This document shows positions 53,279 through 61,886 of a DNA stretch of 64,000 nt, piece after piece (position 1 is the first letter of the stretch; each line of letters starts with the position of its first letter). The translations under genes were made by a program, and so were the position numbers. The notes below the pieces were generated by a model. The model made no database searches. It was given only the letters and a program-made list of their open reading frames with translations, and was not told the DNA's origin. The DNA comes from JBCBGF01 sp039193455 (lineage in GTDB: Bacteria > Pseudomonadota > Alphaproteobacteria > Rhodobacterales > Rhodobacteraceae), in NCBI GenBank assembly GCA_039193455.1, contig JBCCWO010000003.1:224340-288339 (forward strand). The letters run 5' to 3'.

Positions 53279-53932
53279 TTAGTGTGCTTGGCCGAAGTAA
53301 AAGAAAAGTGGGATAGGGGCCACGGCGCAAAGTACGACAGGCACATACAGCCAGAACGGGAAAAGCCGGGAAGCGCCCGCGATGTAGGCTAGACCGCCTC
53401 CTCCACCCAGAAGTGAGTTTCCCGGCGTGTTGAGCGCAAGGGCAAGCAAAAGGTACCGATACGAGAGGAGGCTTCGGCCCAGTTTGGATGGCATGATCGC
53501 GGAGATTTCCTGCAGGCGAAGTTCCGGCTCTGCTTCATACAGTCTCGTGACGAAGTCTGCGGCCTTTCTCAGACCGAGCCAGTTCAGGAGCCTTGTCAGT
53601 ACGCCGTTGGGGACAAGCCTGGCGATGAGAAAAGACAGGATGAGCGCTCCAACCATTCCGAGGTATACAAGTGGTGCAACCTGCGCACCAAAGAGCAGAA
53701 GCAAAGCAAGGCCAATCTCCGCCCCCGGAACAAAAGGGATGGCAGCAAAAACTACGAAAGCTACGAATGCTGTCATCACAAGCCGATGGATCATCGGTTC
53801 GTTCATGGGACGCATCTCAGGGACCGTCAGGTCTTTCAGCGCATCGCCCAATAACCAGCCGCCCAAGAGGAGGAGGCCGTACAGGGTAACTGCTCGTCGT
53901 CGTTCAAAGAGGCGTTTCAAAACCGGTCGCAC
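53279..53932 (-). CDS. VTT/DedA-like membrane protein
   Basis: A 217-residue protein with about five membrane segments. FVPGAEIGLALLLLFGAQVA and NTPGNSLLGGGGGLAYIAG resemble the re-entrant loops of the VTT (SNARE-associated/DedA) fold. Probable lipid or ion-related membrane function. The upstream gene overlaps its start by 16 bases. Confidence 0.7.
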   Translation of the reverse strand: MRPVLKRLFERRRAVTLYGLLLLGGWLLGDALKDLTVPEMRPMNEPMIHRLVMTAFVAFVVFAAIPFVPGAEIGLALLLLFGAQVAPLVYLGMVGALILSFLIARLVPNGVLTRLLNWLGLRKAADFVTRLYEAEPELRLQEISAIMPSKLGRSLLSYRYLLLALALNTPGNSLLGGGGGLAYIAGASRLFPFWLYVPVVLCAVAPIPLFFYFGQAH

Positions 53933-54405
53933 ATCGGGTTGCCGTTGGGATCCATCAGCTTCATCTCCCGCCGAATGCCAGCAAGCGAACCTGCCTCGGT
54001 GCCCGGCAAACTCTCACCACGAAACGCAATCTCACGCCTGGAGGTCCAGTACCATCGGCGACGCTCCCATGTGATCGAGACACGGATCGACCCGTCGTTC
54101 GCAACCAAACCATCGTAGTCGAAGCGACCGCGGCTTTCGCTTTCAAGAGTCCCCGTGAAACGGACCCCATCCGCGGTCTCTTCTGTGTCGTAGACACCCG
54201 GCGCGAAGCCACAACGCGTGCAGATATCAGACCAAAAATGGCCATCGTCGAAAAACAGGCTGTCCGCCAGGTCGGTATTATCGGTTGGCCCGATCATTCC
54301 CGAGAACGAGCGGCCATCCAGAGCCCCTTCCGCCTTTGCACCGTGCAACCCTGCAGAAGCGATGAGCATTCCCGCGATGACGCTGACTACAAATCGCCCG
54401 AACAC
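53917..54405 (-). CDS. Exported hypothetical protein
   Basis: A 162-residue frame using a GTG at 54405 with AAGGGG eight bases upstream; this gives a clean signal peptide (MFGRFVVSVIAGMLIASAGL, cleavage near AKA-EG). The mature part is rich in Asp, Glu and Arg with two Cys (ICTRCGF). It overlaps the VTT-like gene, so the two may act together. Function unknown. Confidence 0.65.
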   Translation of the reverse strand: MFGRFVVSVIAGMLIASAGLHGAKAEGALDGRSFSGMIGPTDNTDLADSLFFDDGHFWSDICTRCGFAPGVYDTEETADGVRFTGTLESESRGRFDYDGLVANDGSIRVSITWERRRWYWTSRREIAFRGESLPGTEAGSLAGIRREMKLMDPNGNPMCDRF

Positions 54406-54678
54406 GTCTCTTACCCCTTTCAGCAGGCAGGCTAAGCGGCAACGCTTCTGCATGCAATTCGATGCCGCGCGGCAGATGAAATCGCCCCATTGTTTCCGCA
54501 AGGGCAACGAGTAGGCCACATTTTGAACGCATCACGGTAGGCAGGGGCGGTGTGTGTTAGGGCCGACGCGTAGCCAACGGTATGTGCGGTGCTGCTGGTT
54601 GCGCGTAACGAGTGGTGGACCCATGACCGTGCAATAACCTCAGCGATGGGTCCATCGACACTTGGAGGGAAGTGTCTG

Positions 54679-54765
54679 ATGTGGATCGCGAAAGACTTTC
54701 TGCTGTGTTGTCTTTTGATTTTCGCTTTAGCCGGGCTGGCTGCGATGCTGGTTTTGCTTCTGTAG
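54679..54765 (+). CDS. Possible small membrane protein (28 residues)
   Basis: A 28-codon frame: MWIAKDFLLCCLLIFALAGL then a Leu-rich end. It would make one membrane helix. GGAGGGA upstream is a good ribosome site. No homologue known to me. Confidence 0.4.
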   Translation: MWIAKDFLLCCLLIFALAGLAAMLVLLL

Positions 54766-54780
54766 CGTAGGCGCGCGCGG

Positions 54781-54958
54781 GCGGAGTTTTCGCCCATGTA
54801 ACGGGCCGAACATCTTGCGAAGCGAAAAGAACTTTGGGGGTTCGGAATACTGGGCCAACTTGTCCCACTATTCGCGGGCGCGGCCAGCCTAAGCAATTCG
54901 CTCAAGAAACTGCCGAAGCGACAGGTGTCGATAAGCGCAACGTCAACAAGGCCGCGTC
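54781..54958 (+). pseudogene. ParB-like gene fragment, frameshifted
   Basis: In one phase AEFSPM-stop-RAEHLAKRKELWG and, after a shift, RGQPKQFAQETAEATGVDK. These match consecutive pieces of a ParB-like plasmid/phage protein (RAEHLAKRKE... RG... FAxETAExTG...). A stop and a frameshift show it is dead. The second copy is at 57437. It runs into the upstream region of the B12-binding gene. Confidence 0.75.
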
Positions 54959-55082
54959 ATCTTGTCCGATTCCTCAGAATCCAGAGGTGTCAAGATTGAT
55001 GCCTCAATCGTTGCACCTAACCTTCGGGGGCGCCGGTCGGATTGAGCATCCAATCCTTGCTGTATGCGCAGGGAGACATGCG

Positions 55083-55916
55083 ATGCCGGACAAGGCCGAA
55101 GACCGTCCCATTTGGGATGCCGAAGCCTATAACAGGTCGCGATCCCAGCTGCTGAAGTTGAAATCGGGGCTACCTCGCTCAGGCTTTGAAAGTCTTGCAA
55201 AAGAGGTGATCAAACGCGTAGCCGAGCGCGAAGTAGCCAATCCGATTGAAATTCCAAGCCGTGACCAGGTGGAGCACCTGTGTCACTCTTTGCTGTGCGA
55301 TGAAGAGAAAGCGGGAGCGCGTTTTTTAGAGGATGCGCAACTGGCTGGTGCATCGTTCGAATCCTTGCACCTGAATTACCTGGCAGAAGCAGCACGTTTG
55401 CTCGGCGAGTGGTGGGACGACGACCTTGTTTCCTTTGCCGAAGTAACACTTGGAACAAGCCGCATGTATGGGATCATGCGCGCGGTGCGACCGTCTCCAG
55501 CTGTGCGTCACAAATCTGAAGTTAGCACATACACTGAGGAACAACCGTCGGCCTGTTTTGCGTCCGTTCCAGGAGAAACCCACACGCTTGGGCTACGTAT
55601 GGCCGCCGAGCTGTTTGAGGATGATGGTTGGAACATCGACCTAAAAATCGGATCAACACACAATGAGCTTGTTGATGAGATCCGACGCTCTGGGCGACGA
55701 TTGGTCGGTTTGTCTGTGGCAGGGCTTCACTCAATTAGCGCATTATCGCAGTTGGTCCTGGCGCTGCGGATTGAGAAACCGGAACTTAGGATTTTCGTTG
55801 GCGGGAATGGGATCGAGTGCGACCGTGAGTCAATCGCTCTACTGGGCGTGGATGCCATGGCCAGTGACATTAGATCAGCCAAGCACTTCATGCGGAAACT
55901 ATGGGCTAGCCTCTGA
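55083..55916 (+). CDS. Cobalamin-binding regulator-like protein
   Basis: A 277-residue protein. Residues about 60-135 are the helical B12-binding cap (YLAEAARLLGEWWDDDLVSF), and residues about 155-277 a Rossmann-type domain with GETHTLG, where His is the lower axial ligand of cobalamin (canonical DxHxxG with Glu for Asp), and VGLSVAGLHSISAL and VGGNGIE. It resembles AerR/PpaA-type B12-based regulators. AGGGAG seven bases upstream supports the ATG at 55083; the longer frame fuses it to a ParB remnant. Confidence 0.8.
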   Translation: MPDKAEDRPIWDAEAYNRSRSQLLKLKSGLPRSGFESLAKEVIKRVAEREVANPIEIPSRDQVEHLCHSLLCDEEKAGARFLEDAQLAGASFESLHLNYLAEAARLLGEWWDDDLVSFAEVTLGTSRMYGIMRAVRPSPAVRHKSEVSTYTEEQPSACFASVPGETHTLGLRMAAELFEDDGWNIDLKIGSTHNELVDEIRRSGRRLVGLSVAGLHSISALSQLVLALRIEKPELRIFVGGNGIECDRESIALLGVDAMASDIRSAKHFMRKLWASL

Positions 55917-56252
55917 GCGGAAGCAGAGCCGAGAAGAGTATGAACGCGGCGGAACCGAACAGCTTGGCCGCCCCGAGGTATTCCAAGGAGCGGCCTGTTC
56001 CCTTCGCCATCGGCTTTTGGCTTTTAAGATGCCGTCCAGTTTCCTGGCGCCATGTTGCTCAGGTAGCCTCGGGTGAGATAGCGGCCAGGGGGCGTGTCGA
56101 TACTATACTGCCGAAAGTTCAATCTCATGCGCCGACCAATCAGCGCAGGTTACCCTCTTTTTTGGGCCGCTGGAGCTACCTCGAGCCAATTTGACCAAAA
56201 TCCGAGGCCGTGCGACAATCATGGTGCGCAAAGTGTGCTGTGGGGGGACAAC

Positions 56253-56645
56253 TTGCATCGCGTATCTCACGTCGTGTGTTTTGTCGTAGCTTTGGTCGGC
56301 ACGGCGGTAAGCGCCAATGCGCAAAATCTGGGCGGGCTGTTGGAGGGTATCGTTCGTAGCGAAGTCGGTCGGCAGTTGACGCCGCAGGATAACCAACCCG
56401 CGCAGTTATCCCGCGCGTCTCGAATCCGGGTCCAACAACAACTTCAGGTACTCGGCTATCCAGTCGGCCCTGCCGATGGCATCTTCGGGCCCTCGACGCG
56501 TCGGGAAATTGCAAAATGGCAGCGCGACAACAACCAGCAAGCAACTGGAAACCTCACTGCAAGCCAATTCAATCAACTGGCGGGATCGTCGACCACCGGT
56601 TCAGCCACTGGGAGTGCGGTCGCGCGTGAAGTGGGATCAAACTAA
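56253..56645 (+). CDS. Peptidoglycan-binding-domain exported protein
   Basis: A 130-residue protein with signal peptide (SHVVCFVVALVGTAVSANA) and a PG_binding_1 domain at about 55-115 (LQVLGYPVGPADGIFGPSTR, then KWQRDNNQQATGNLTASQFN). It should bind the cell wall in the periplasm. A TTG at 56253 after GGGGGGA is the best start; a GTG at 56235 is the alternative. Confidence 0.75.
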   Translation: MHRVSHVVCFVVALVGTAVSANAQNLGGLLEGIVRSEVGRQLTPQDNQPAQLSRASRIRVQQQLQVLGYPVGPADGIFGPSTRREIAKWQRDNNQQATGNLTASQFNQLAGSSTTGSATGSAVAREVGSN

Positions 56646-56676
56646 CTCCTTAGTGATCGTAATAGAGGATAACGGA

Positions 56677-56967
56677 ATGCGAGCGTTGATCTTGACCTCG
56701 GTACTTGTGGTCTCTGCGCTCGCAAGCCTTGCCGAGCCCTTGGATGACGTTGGGCTGGAGTGCAAAAGACAGCTGGGCCTCAGTGATGACGGTTGCAATT
56801 GCATCGTGGAGATGGCCGCTGAAGAATTATCTGAAAAACAGATACTCTTCCTACTCGCCAAAGTAAGGCGCGATCAGCAGGCAGAGCGAGACCTCGGTAT
56901 GGTCGGAGGAGAGGCGATGCAGGTGGTTACATTTATTAACACGGCTCCGCAGCTCTGTCTGGGATAA
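56677..56967 (+). CDS. Small exported Cys-containing protein
   Basis: A 96-residue protein with a signal peptide (MRALILTSVLVVSALASLAE), then four Cys residues (VGLECKRQLG, DGCNCIVEM, QLCLG). It follows the wall-binding protein by 31 bases and may be cotranscribed with it. No family known. Confidence 0.6.
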   Translation: MRALILTSVLVVSALASLAEPLDDVGLECKRQLGLSDDGCNCIVEMAAEELSEKQILFLLAKVRRDQQAERDLGMVGGEAMQVVTFINTAPQLCLG

Positions 56968-57077
56968 GGCCAATTGCCCAAACCTAACTGGCAGATTGAA
57001 TCCCATATGAGCAATGACGTGAGAGCGGAATCGTGATAGTCTCACTTTGAGACTACCAGCTCGTCCGAGGGTCATCG

Positions 57078-57401
57078 GTGATCGAATTGATTGGCATTTT
57101 TGCGGGCCTGTTTGTTGTACTCGCGTTCTACACGACGGACCATGTTCGCCTTCGACAGCATGCCATCGTTTCGAACGTACTCTTCATCTGGTACGCGTTG
57201 TACTTGAAGTTATGGCCGATCATCGTACTTCATGCAGTCTTGCTCCTGCTGAATTGGAAGCGGTTGAGCGAACTGCGCAGCATCTGGGAGCGTAGCGATA
57301 GCAGCCTGCACATGAGCGACAAAGAACGTGCGGTCTTTGTTCAAGGCCTGAAATCGAACGCTCACAGCTGGGCGATGTATGGATGCCAGAGGGTCGATTG
57401 A
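57078..57401 (+). CDS. YgjV-like small membrane protein
   Basis: A 107-residue protein with three hydrophobic segments, including VSNVLFIWYALYLKLWPII, similar to the YgjV (inner membrane) family. Start is GTG at 57078. The hydrophilic C-terminal 30 residues are charged. Function unknown. Confidence 0.65.
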   Translation: MIELIGIFAGLFVVLAFYTTDHVRLRQHAIVSNVLFIWYALYLKLWPIIVLHAVLLLLNWKRLSELRSIWERSDSSLHMSDKERAVFVQGLKSNAHSWAMYGCQRVD

Positions 57402-57436
57402 GCGGTTATGTCAATGGTCCCTGTCTAGACCTTATT

Positions 57437-57670
57437 CCGGCGGAACTTTCGCCCACACAACAGGCTGAGCATTTAGCCAAGCGGAAAGAGCTTTGGGGTG
57501 CTCGGAATACTGGAACAGATTGTTCCACTAGAGGCCGACCGAAAGAATTTGCGTCAGAGTCGGCTCGGGCATCCATCCGCAAAGCGTTAGAGGCGGAAGG
57601 GATCCAGTTCCTCGACACTGGCAGCGTTGCAAAGGGGCCAGGTGTAGTAGCGTTGAAGGATGACGGCTGA
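57437..57670 (+). pseudogene. Chimera of ParB-like and XRE fragments
   Basis: The frame joins a ParB-like piece (PAELSPTQQAEHLAKRKELW then GRPKEFASESARA) directly to an XRE tail (IQFLDTGSVAKGPGVVALKD, with one extra Val codon). No start signal or HTH remains. The union of two remnants that occur separately elsewhere suggests a deletion between repeats. Confidence 0.7.
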
Positions 57671-57735
57671 GCGGAGGTGAACGCCCGCAATGCGGTCAAT
57701 ACTGCCGTTCGATTTCAAATAGCGAAGGTCCGCAT

Positions 57736-58176
57736 CTAAAGCTCCGCTGCGGCGGCGGCCCAAGCGGCCATCTCGTCATCTGCGATTGTGAGCGACACAC
57801 GCCATTGGCCGTCCGTCTTGCGCAGAATGTAGACGTGCTCCCAGTTGGCCACAGGTGTGCCATCAGAGCCAAGCATTGCGTATGCCATGCGTGCCTGGGT
57901 AACGCCCGGGAACAATTCCTCTGCTGAAAGCAGCTCACCAGTGGGTTTAGCGACACCCTGTTTCCGATAGAAGTCCAGCAGCGCCACGCAGTGATTGCGA
58001 AAAGCCTCGCGATCCATCGTGAAGTTCCCGGTCGGAGACGGGAACAAGCCGACCTCGTCCCACAACTCACTGATCGCTGAGGCATCTTGGCGATGAAAAG
58101 CGCTTAGATACGCGGAGAAGAACGCCCTAATCTCGTTCTCAAAGGTCGAGTTTTCGTCGGTCGCTTTGTTAGCCAT
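57736..58176 (-). CDS. NTF2-like / SgcJ-type protein
   Basis: A 146-residue protein with the NTF2-like fold pattern: helix-rich start with AFFSAYLSAFHRQDASAISELW, then beta strands ending MAYAMLGSDGTPVANWEHV and RKTDGQWRVSLTI. Such proteins range from isomerases to partners of antitoxins. It is adjacent to the ParD-like gene (TAA-ATG without a gap), so both are one operon. Confidence 0.75.
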   Translation of the reverse strand: MANKATDENSTFENEIRAFFSAYLSAFHRQDASAISELWDEVGLFPSPTGNFTMDREAFRNHCVALLDFYRKQGVAKPTGELLSAEELFPGVTQARMAYAMLGSDGTPVANWEHVYILRKTDGQWRVSLTIADDEMAAWAAAAAEL

Positions 58177-58380
58177 TTAAGCGACTTCCGCGCCGGTTTC
58201 GGTGGCAACCGTCTGAAGCTGCATCTTCACAATATCGGTGAACGTGAGAGCCGGATTGGCCTCCGCCAGCATGCCGATTTTCATCCAGAACTCAGCTTGA
58301 GCATTGATTGATCGACACATAATTGCACTCGCACGCCTCACGTTCTCATGTAGGTTGTCGTCGATTTTCACCAATCCCAT
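58177..58380 (-). CDS. ParD-like antitoxin
   Basis: A 67-residue protein with GLVKIDDNLHENVRRASAIM and SINAQAEFWMKIGMLAEAN, the pattern of the ParD_like family (ribbon-helix-helix DNA-binding). ParD antitoxins repress their own operon and neutralise a partner toxin. Here no RelE/ParE-like toxin is adjacent; the partner position is taken by an NTF2-like gene. Confidence 0.85.
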   Translation of the reverse strand: MGLVKIDDNLHENVRRASAIMCRSINAQAEFWMKIGMLAEANPALTFTDIVKMQLQTVATETGAEVA

Positions 58381-58411
58381 GGGCTTACCTCGCTGAAAAA
58401 AATACGAATCG

Positions 58412-58426
58412 TATATGTTTCATATA
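58412..58426. promoter_or_regulatory. Palindrome upstream of the ParD-like gene
   Basis: TATATG-TTT-CATATA lies 32 bases upstream of the antitoxin start, a usual position for the autoregulatory operator of a ribbon-helix-helix protein. Prediction only. Confidence 0.4.
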
Positions 58427-58736
58427 TACAGTAGTCAACGTTGGTGATGGCTCACGCGCGCAAGGGTTTTTACCGGGCACTCAAAGCCGACATTCGCCCA
58501 GTGCGCAGCATTCGCTATTCTGGGCGCAAAGCGGACATCTAACTACTTTCGTCAGGCGCTCACCCGCTTTCCAAGTTTTGAATGAGTGCTCAGCGGGACG
58601 GAGCCGTCATGTCCCTTCCCCATCTGGAAGACCGCTCGCCATGCGTCGCAACAAGCGACGCAGACCCGCGGGAAAAGCCACAAATGCGCCAAAATTCGCG
58701 AGCAACGTGCGAAGGGACAACGCAGAGGAGGAACGG

Positions 58737-59489
58737 GTGGGAGTATGGAGTACGGGCAGTTTCGGCAACGACGACGCCCTAGATTTTGTTAACGGCCTGC
58801 CGGGTTTCGACGCAGTGATTGAAACAGTGGCAGCCTTCGGGGCCCAGCCAGTGGAGTTGGACGCCGGAGAGGCATGCGTGGCGCTCGCGGCTTGTGACTT
58901 GCTGGCGGCGGGGTTGGGGCGACCCCCTGCGGACCTGCCGGAACTGCCGGAAATTGAATTGCATGCTGTTTCTGAAGACACGTTGGGCCATGCCAAGGCC
59001 TTGGTAGAGCATGTGCGCACCAATTCCGAGTTGGCAGAGTTATGGGAGGATGAAGCGCAGGAGTGGAACGATGAACTCGACGCTCTTTTGATCCGCCTGA
59101 CTCCCTCGGCTCCCTATACCCCGCCCAATCTGAAGCGGGACTTGCCAAGCGACTTCATTGGGCATTGCTATGTCTGCTACGGGGCAGTGACAGAACGCGA
59201 TGGCCTGGATTTTCAGTACAACGACAGCGGTGGTGGTACGTTGGGTTCGACCCCGCACCGGGCCTGTATTGACGCTAAGCTGGACGGCCCTGGCCCTCAC
59301 TGGGCGCCCGACGGCGCGCCTCTACCGGCGGCGCGGCGCCAGCTGGTGGTAGACATGGGTTATGACCCCGAAGACCTGATGCCGAATGGAGATATCCTGC
59401 CAGCGTCGCGGCGTCGCATGATGCTTGAGGTGGGTTACAAGGAAGATGACCTCACCGAAGACGGGCGCCTTAAATCAAATGAACCTTAG
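58737..59489 (+). CDS. DUF4259-domain protein with C-terminal repeats
   Basis: A 250-residue protein starting at GTG with GAGGAGG upstream. The N-terminal WSTGSFGNDDALDFVNGL matches DUF4259, a family often in accessory regions. After a Cys-containing segment (HCYVCYGAV) the tail has two related units, each with PAARRQLV/PASRRRMM then a GY-x3-DL turn (about residues 198-246). Function unknown; the repeats may bind protein. The start choice removes 138 upstream codons. Confidence 0.78.
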   Translation: MGVWSTGSFGNDDALDFVNGLPGFDAVIETVAAFGAQPVELDAGEACVALAACDLLAAGLGRPPADLPELPEIELHAVSEDTLGHAKALVEHVRTNSELAELWEDEAQEWNDELDALLIRLTPSAPYTPPNLKRDLPSDFIGHCYVCYGAVTERDGLDFQYNDSGGGTLGSTPHRACIDAKLDGPGPHWAPDGAPLPAARRQLVVDMGYDPEDLMPNGDILPASRRRMMLEVGYKEDDLTEDGRLKSNEP

Positions 59490-59662
59490 GACGCTACAAC
59501 ATGGGGCGTCGAGATGGGTGCGAAGGCTCGGAGAATTCCAGGTTCGGCGCTTCGCTTTAATTCTTGCCAGGTGCAGAATGAAGCAGTTTGGGCTCGAAGC
59601 GGTCATTGATTGTAGGGCAAGACGTCAACAGGCGAGACATCGGCCAACATGCCAACGACGAT

Positions 59663-59686
59663 GGGGTAGCGCTTAAGGATGAGGAC
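59663..59686 (+). pseudogene. Vestige of an XRE-gene 3' end
   Basis: GVALKDED is present in one frame, without the rest of the gene or a stop at the usual place. It is the fourth copy of this tail in the window. Confidence 0.5.
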
Positions 59687-59720
59687 AGACAGCGACCCAG
59701 ATAGCATCACAAGGCCTTAA

Positions 59721-59927
59721 ATGAACGAGAAACCCGATCCAGCCATCTACGCTCTAGCACTGATGGCACAGCAATACTTAGAAACTGACGGCGGCGAACT
59801 TGACCACCTCTGCATGTCTGCGGGAGAGCACGCTGTTGACGTTCTGGCGGATCATGGACTCGTTACTCCTCACAGTCGCGGAGGTTCTTGGACCGAGCGT
59901 GGTCGCAACCTTCTGAAACTTGCCTGA
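59721..59927 (+). CDS. Small hypothetical protein
   Basis: A 68-residue acidic frame (ALALMAQQYLETDGGELDHL) with a plausible winged-helix-like second half (HAVDVLADHGLVTPHSRGG). No family known. It is convergent with the VOC gene. Confidence 0.5.
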   Translation: MNEKPDPAIYALALMAQQYLETDGGELDHLCMSAGEHAVDVLADHGLVTPHSRGGSWTERGRNLLKLA

Positions 59928-59995
59928 AACCAGGACACGAGTGTGCGGGTGTTGCCTTTGGTGCCGGAACCGCAGCGATACGTCGACTCATCATG

Positions 59996-60712
59996 TCATG
60001 CCCGACGGTGACGCCACCAGAGCCCCGCCATTTTTGCAAGCATGCCTGGCATCGTGAAGGCAACGCCGGGGTTTTCGAGGCTCCAAGGACCATTCGGCGT
60101 GTCGAGCGTAACTTTGATGCGGGACGGCCCTGTGAAGACATGCACATCTATCCCGAGCTTTTCGAAACTGGCATTGATCTGTGTGGCATCGGGATGGGCC
60201 AATTCAAAACCGGTGAGGCGACACTGCGGTGCCGGATCGCCCTCCAGCTGCACATGCCTAACCCACTCGATGACATTGGGGCGCTCGGTGATGAAACCGG
60301 GCCCCAAATGACCGCGGCGATAAGCTGAGCGTCCGGGGTTGGCGTTGTCAAGATTTGCATCCTCGTCCTTGCGCATCGGCAGGTTGTAAGACTTGGCAAG
60401 CGCAGTGAAGGCATCGAGACTGTCGACCGAGACATACCAGAACATGAGAGTTGGGCCCGTAAGCTCGCTCAAAAACGCGCGTAGCGGGTGGAACTTGGGC
60501 CAATTCGGATTCGGTCCTATGACCTCGAGAAACGACTGACCCCCGATGGGCAGGACACCGCTCCAGAACCAGTTGCTTGGCAGAGCTTCTTTGAGGTGCA
60601 CCCTGGCATCGGTCTCGGCAGCCATCCACTCAACGCCCTGGCGTGTATCAGGGACTGCCAGGCCGATGTGATCGACCTGAAAGCCATGGTCCTTTCGGAA
60701 GACCTGCACCAC
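59996..60712 (-). CDS. VOC-superfamily (glyoxalase-like) protein
   Basis: A 238-residue protein with two VOC modules, each a beta-alpha-beta-beta-beta unit: FQVDHIGLAVPDTRQGVEWM at the start and QCRLTGFELAHPDATQIN later. VOC proteins use a metal to catalyse isomerisation, bond cleavage or dioxygenation. It is the third gene of the SufC-SufB-like operon by spacing (16 bases), which is unusual company. Confidence 0.78.
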   Translation of the reverse strand: MVQVFRKDHGFQVDHIGLAVPDTRQGVEWMAAETDARVHLKEALPSNWFWSGVLPIGGQSFLEVIGPNPNWPKFHPLRAFLSELTGPTLMFWYVSVDSLDAFTALAKSYNLPMRKDEDANLDNANPGRSAYRRGHLGPGFITERPNVIEWVRHVQLEGDPAPQCRLTGFELAHPDATQINASFEKLGIDVHVFTGPSRIKVTLDTPNGPWSLENPGVAFTMPGMLAKMAGLWWRHRRA

Positions 60713-60728
60713 CGCCGCGCGTTCCGGC

Positions 60729-61853
60729 TCACATCCCGCCGGATTTCGCCTCGGCGATCAGGTCGACGACCCGCTTTCGGAGGCTGCTTGGAATGGATTC
60801 GTTTTCGAGTGATAGAAAGCCTTGCACAATAAGGTTGCGCGCGGAGTCTTCATTCATGCCACTGGACATCAGATAGTTGAGCTTATCGCCGTCGATCATG
60901 CCGACGCTTGCCTCATGGCTGAGCATCGCGCCCTCGACCCGGGCTTGCAGCGCAGGGACGGCTGTGATCTCTCCGCGATCCGTCAGCTTCAAACCGTCAC
61001 AGCCGAGGAACCCGTTTGTGCCCGCAGCATCGCCCACCAAACGCGCATTGTTGATGATCGTACCGCCAGAAGACACCATGCGGGCGACGTCTTCGGATTT
61101 CGCGCCAGAACCGGTCAGTTGCGTCTCTGTCTCGATCACCCGCTCGGTACCATCGGCGGCAAAGATGATCGCCTGGCTGACGGCATTGGCGTCCGCACCG
61201 AGGGTTGAGTTGGATCGGCTCAGCTGAAGCCTGATCGGCGACATCATGATTGAGGTCGACTGACTGCGTGCGCCGTCGTCCAAGCGGGAATAGCCGTAGG
61301 AATAGACCTCCATACCTGCGCCCCAATGCTCGATGGTCACTGAAGAACAAGAAGATCCCTTCCGCATGTAGCATTCGCCGATGGAAATGTGCCGGCCCTT
61401 GTGAACGTTCGAGGGCACGGCTGAGCCCGATATCATTTCCACCTCCGCAGTTTCGTCGCTCAGCGTTATGTCATGGGTAAACTGGCGCCCCTGAGGCGTT
61501 TCAAGCAGCGTGAAGCTTTGCACCGGCAGTTTCACCTTTGCGCCCGGTTTGACCCAAATGAAATGACCAAGCGGATCCTGCATATGCTCCGCAACCATGG
61601 AAATATGATCGTTCTCGTCGGGCGAAACGAGGCCGAACATCAAGTCCTGTACGAAGTCATAGGTGCGGAGCGCCTCGTTCAGCGGCATGATCTCGACGCC
61701 CGCATCGTTTGACTGCGCGAGCCGCATGTAATCATCGGTCAGAATGCCGGTTGCGGCGCGGTCAGAGAAATCCTCGAACCCGACTTCGTGAAGGATGTCG
61801 CGTTCTTGGTTTGTCAGTTCGCCTCGAGGGTTTTGGTCCGTGCCTCCATCCAT
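60729..61853 (-). CDS. SufB/SufD-family protein
   Basis: A 374-residue SufBD-type beta-helix protein. Recognisable traits are ETPQGRQFTHDITLSDE, KGRHISIGECYMRKGSSCS and SHEASVGMIDGDKLNYLMSS, the last being the conserved C-terminal SufB segment with a Glu. It would act with the ATPase encoded upstream to assemble iron-sulfur clusters. It is shorter than the canonical SufB and stands without SufD/S/E/U neighbours, which fits a minimal SmsC/SmsB-type system. Confidence 0.82.
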   Translation of the reverse strand: MDGGTDQNPRGELTNQERDILHEVGFEDFSDRAATGILTDDYMRLAQSNDAGVEIMPLNEALRTYDFVQDLMFGLVSPDENDHISMVAEHMQDPLGHFIWVKPGAKVKLPVQSFTLLETPQGRQFTHDITLSDETAEVEMISGSAVPSNVHKGRHISIGECYMRKGSSCSSVTIEHWGAGMEVYSYGYSRLDDGARSQSTSIMMSPIRLQLSRSNSTLGADANAVSQAIIFAADGTERVIETETQLTGSGAKSEDVARMVSSGGTIINNARLVGDAAGTNGFLGCDGLKLTDRGEITAVPALQARVEGAMLSHEASVGMIDGDKLNYLMSSGMNEDSARNLIVQGFLSLENESIPSSLRKRVVDLIAEAKSGGM

Positions 61854-61886
61854 TTGAGAATTCCTTTCGGTATCGTTCGTTTTGGG

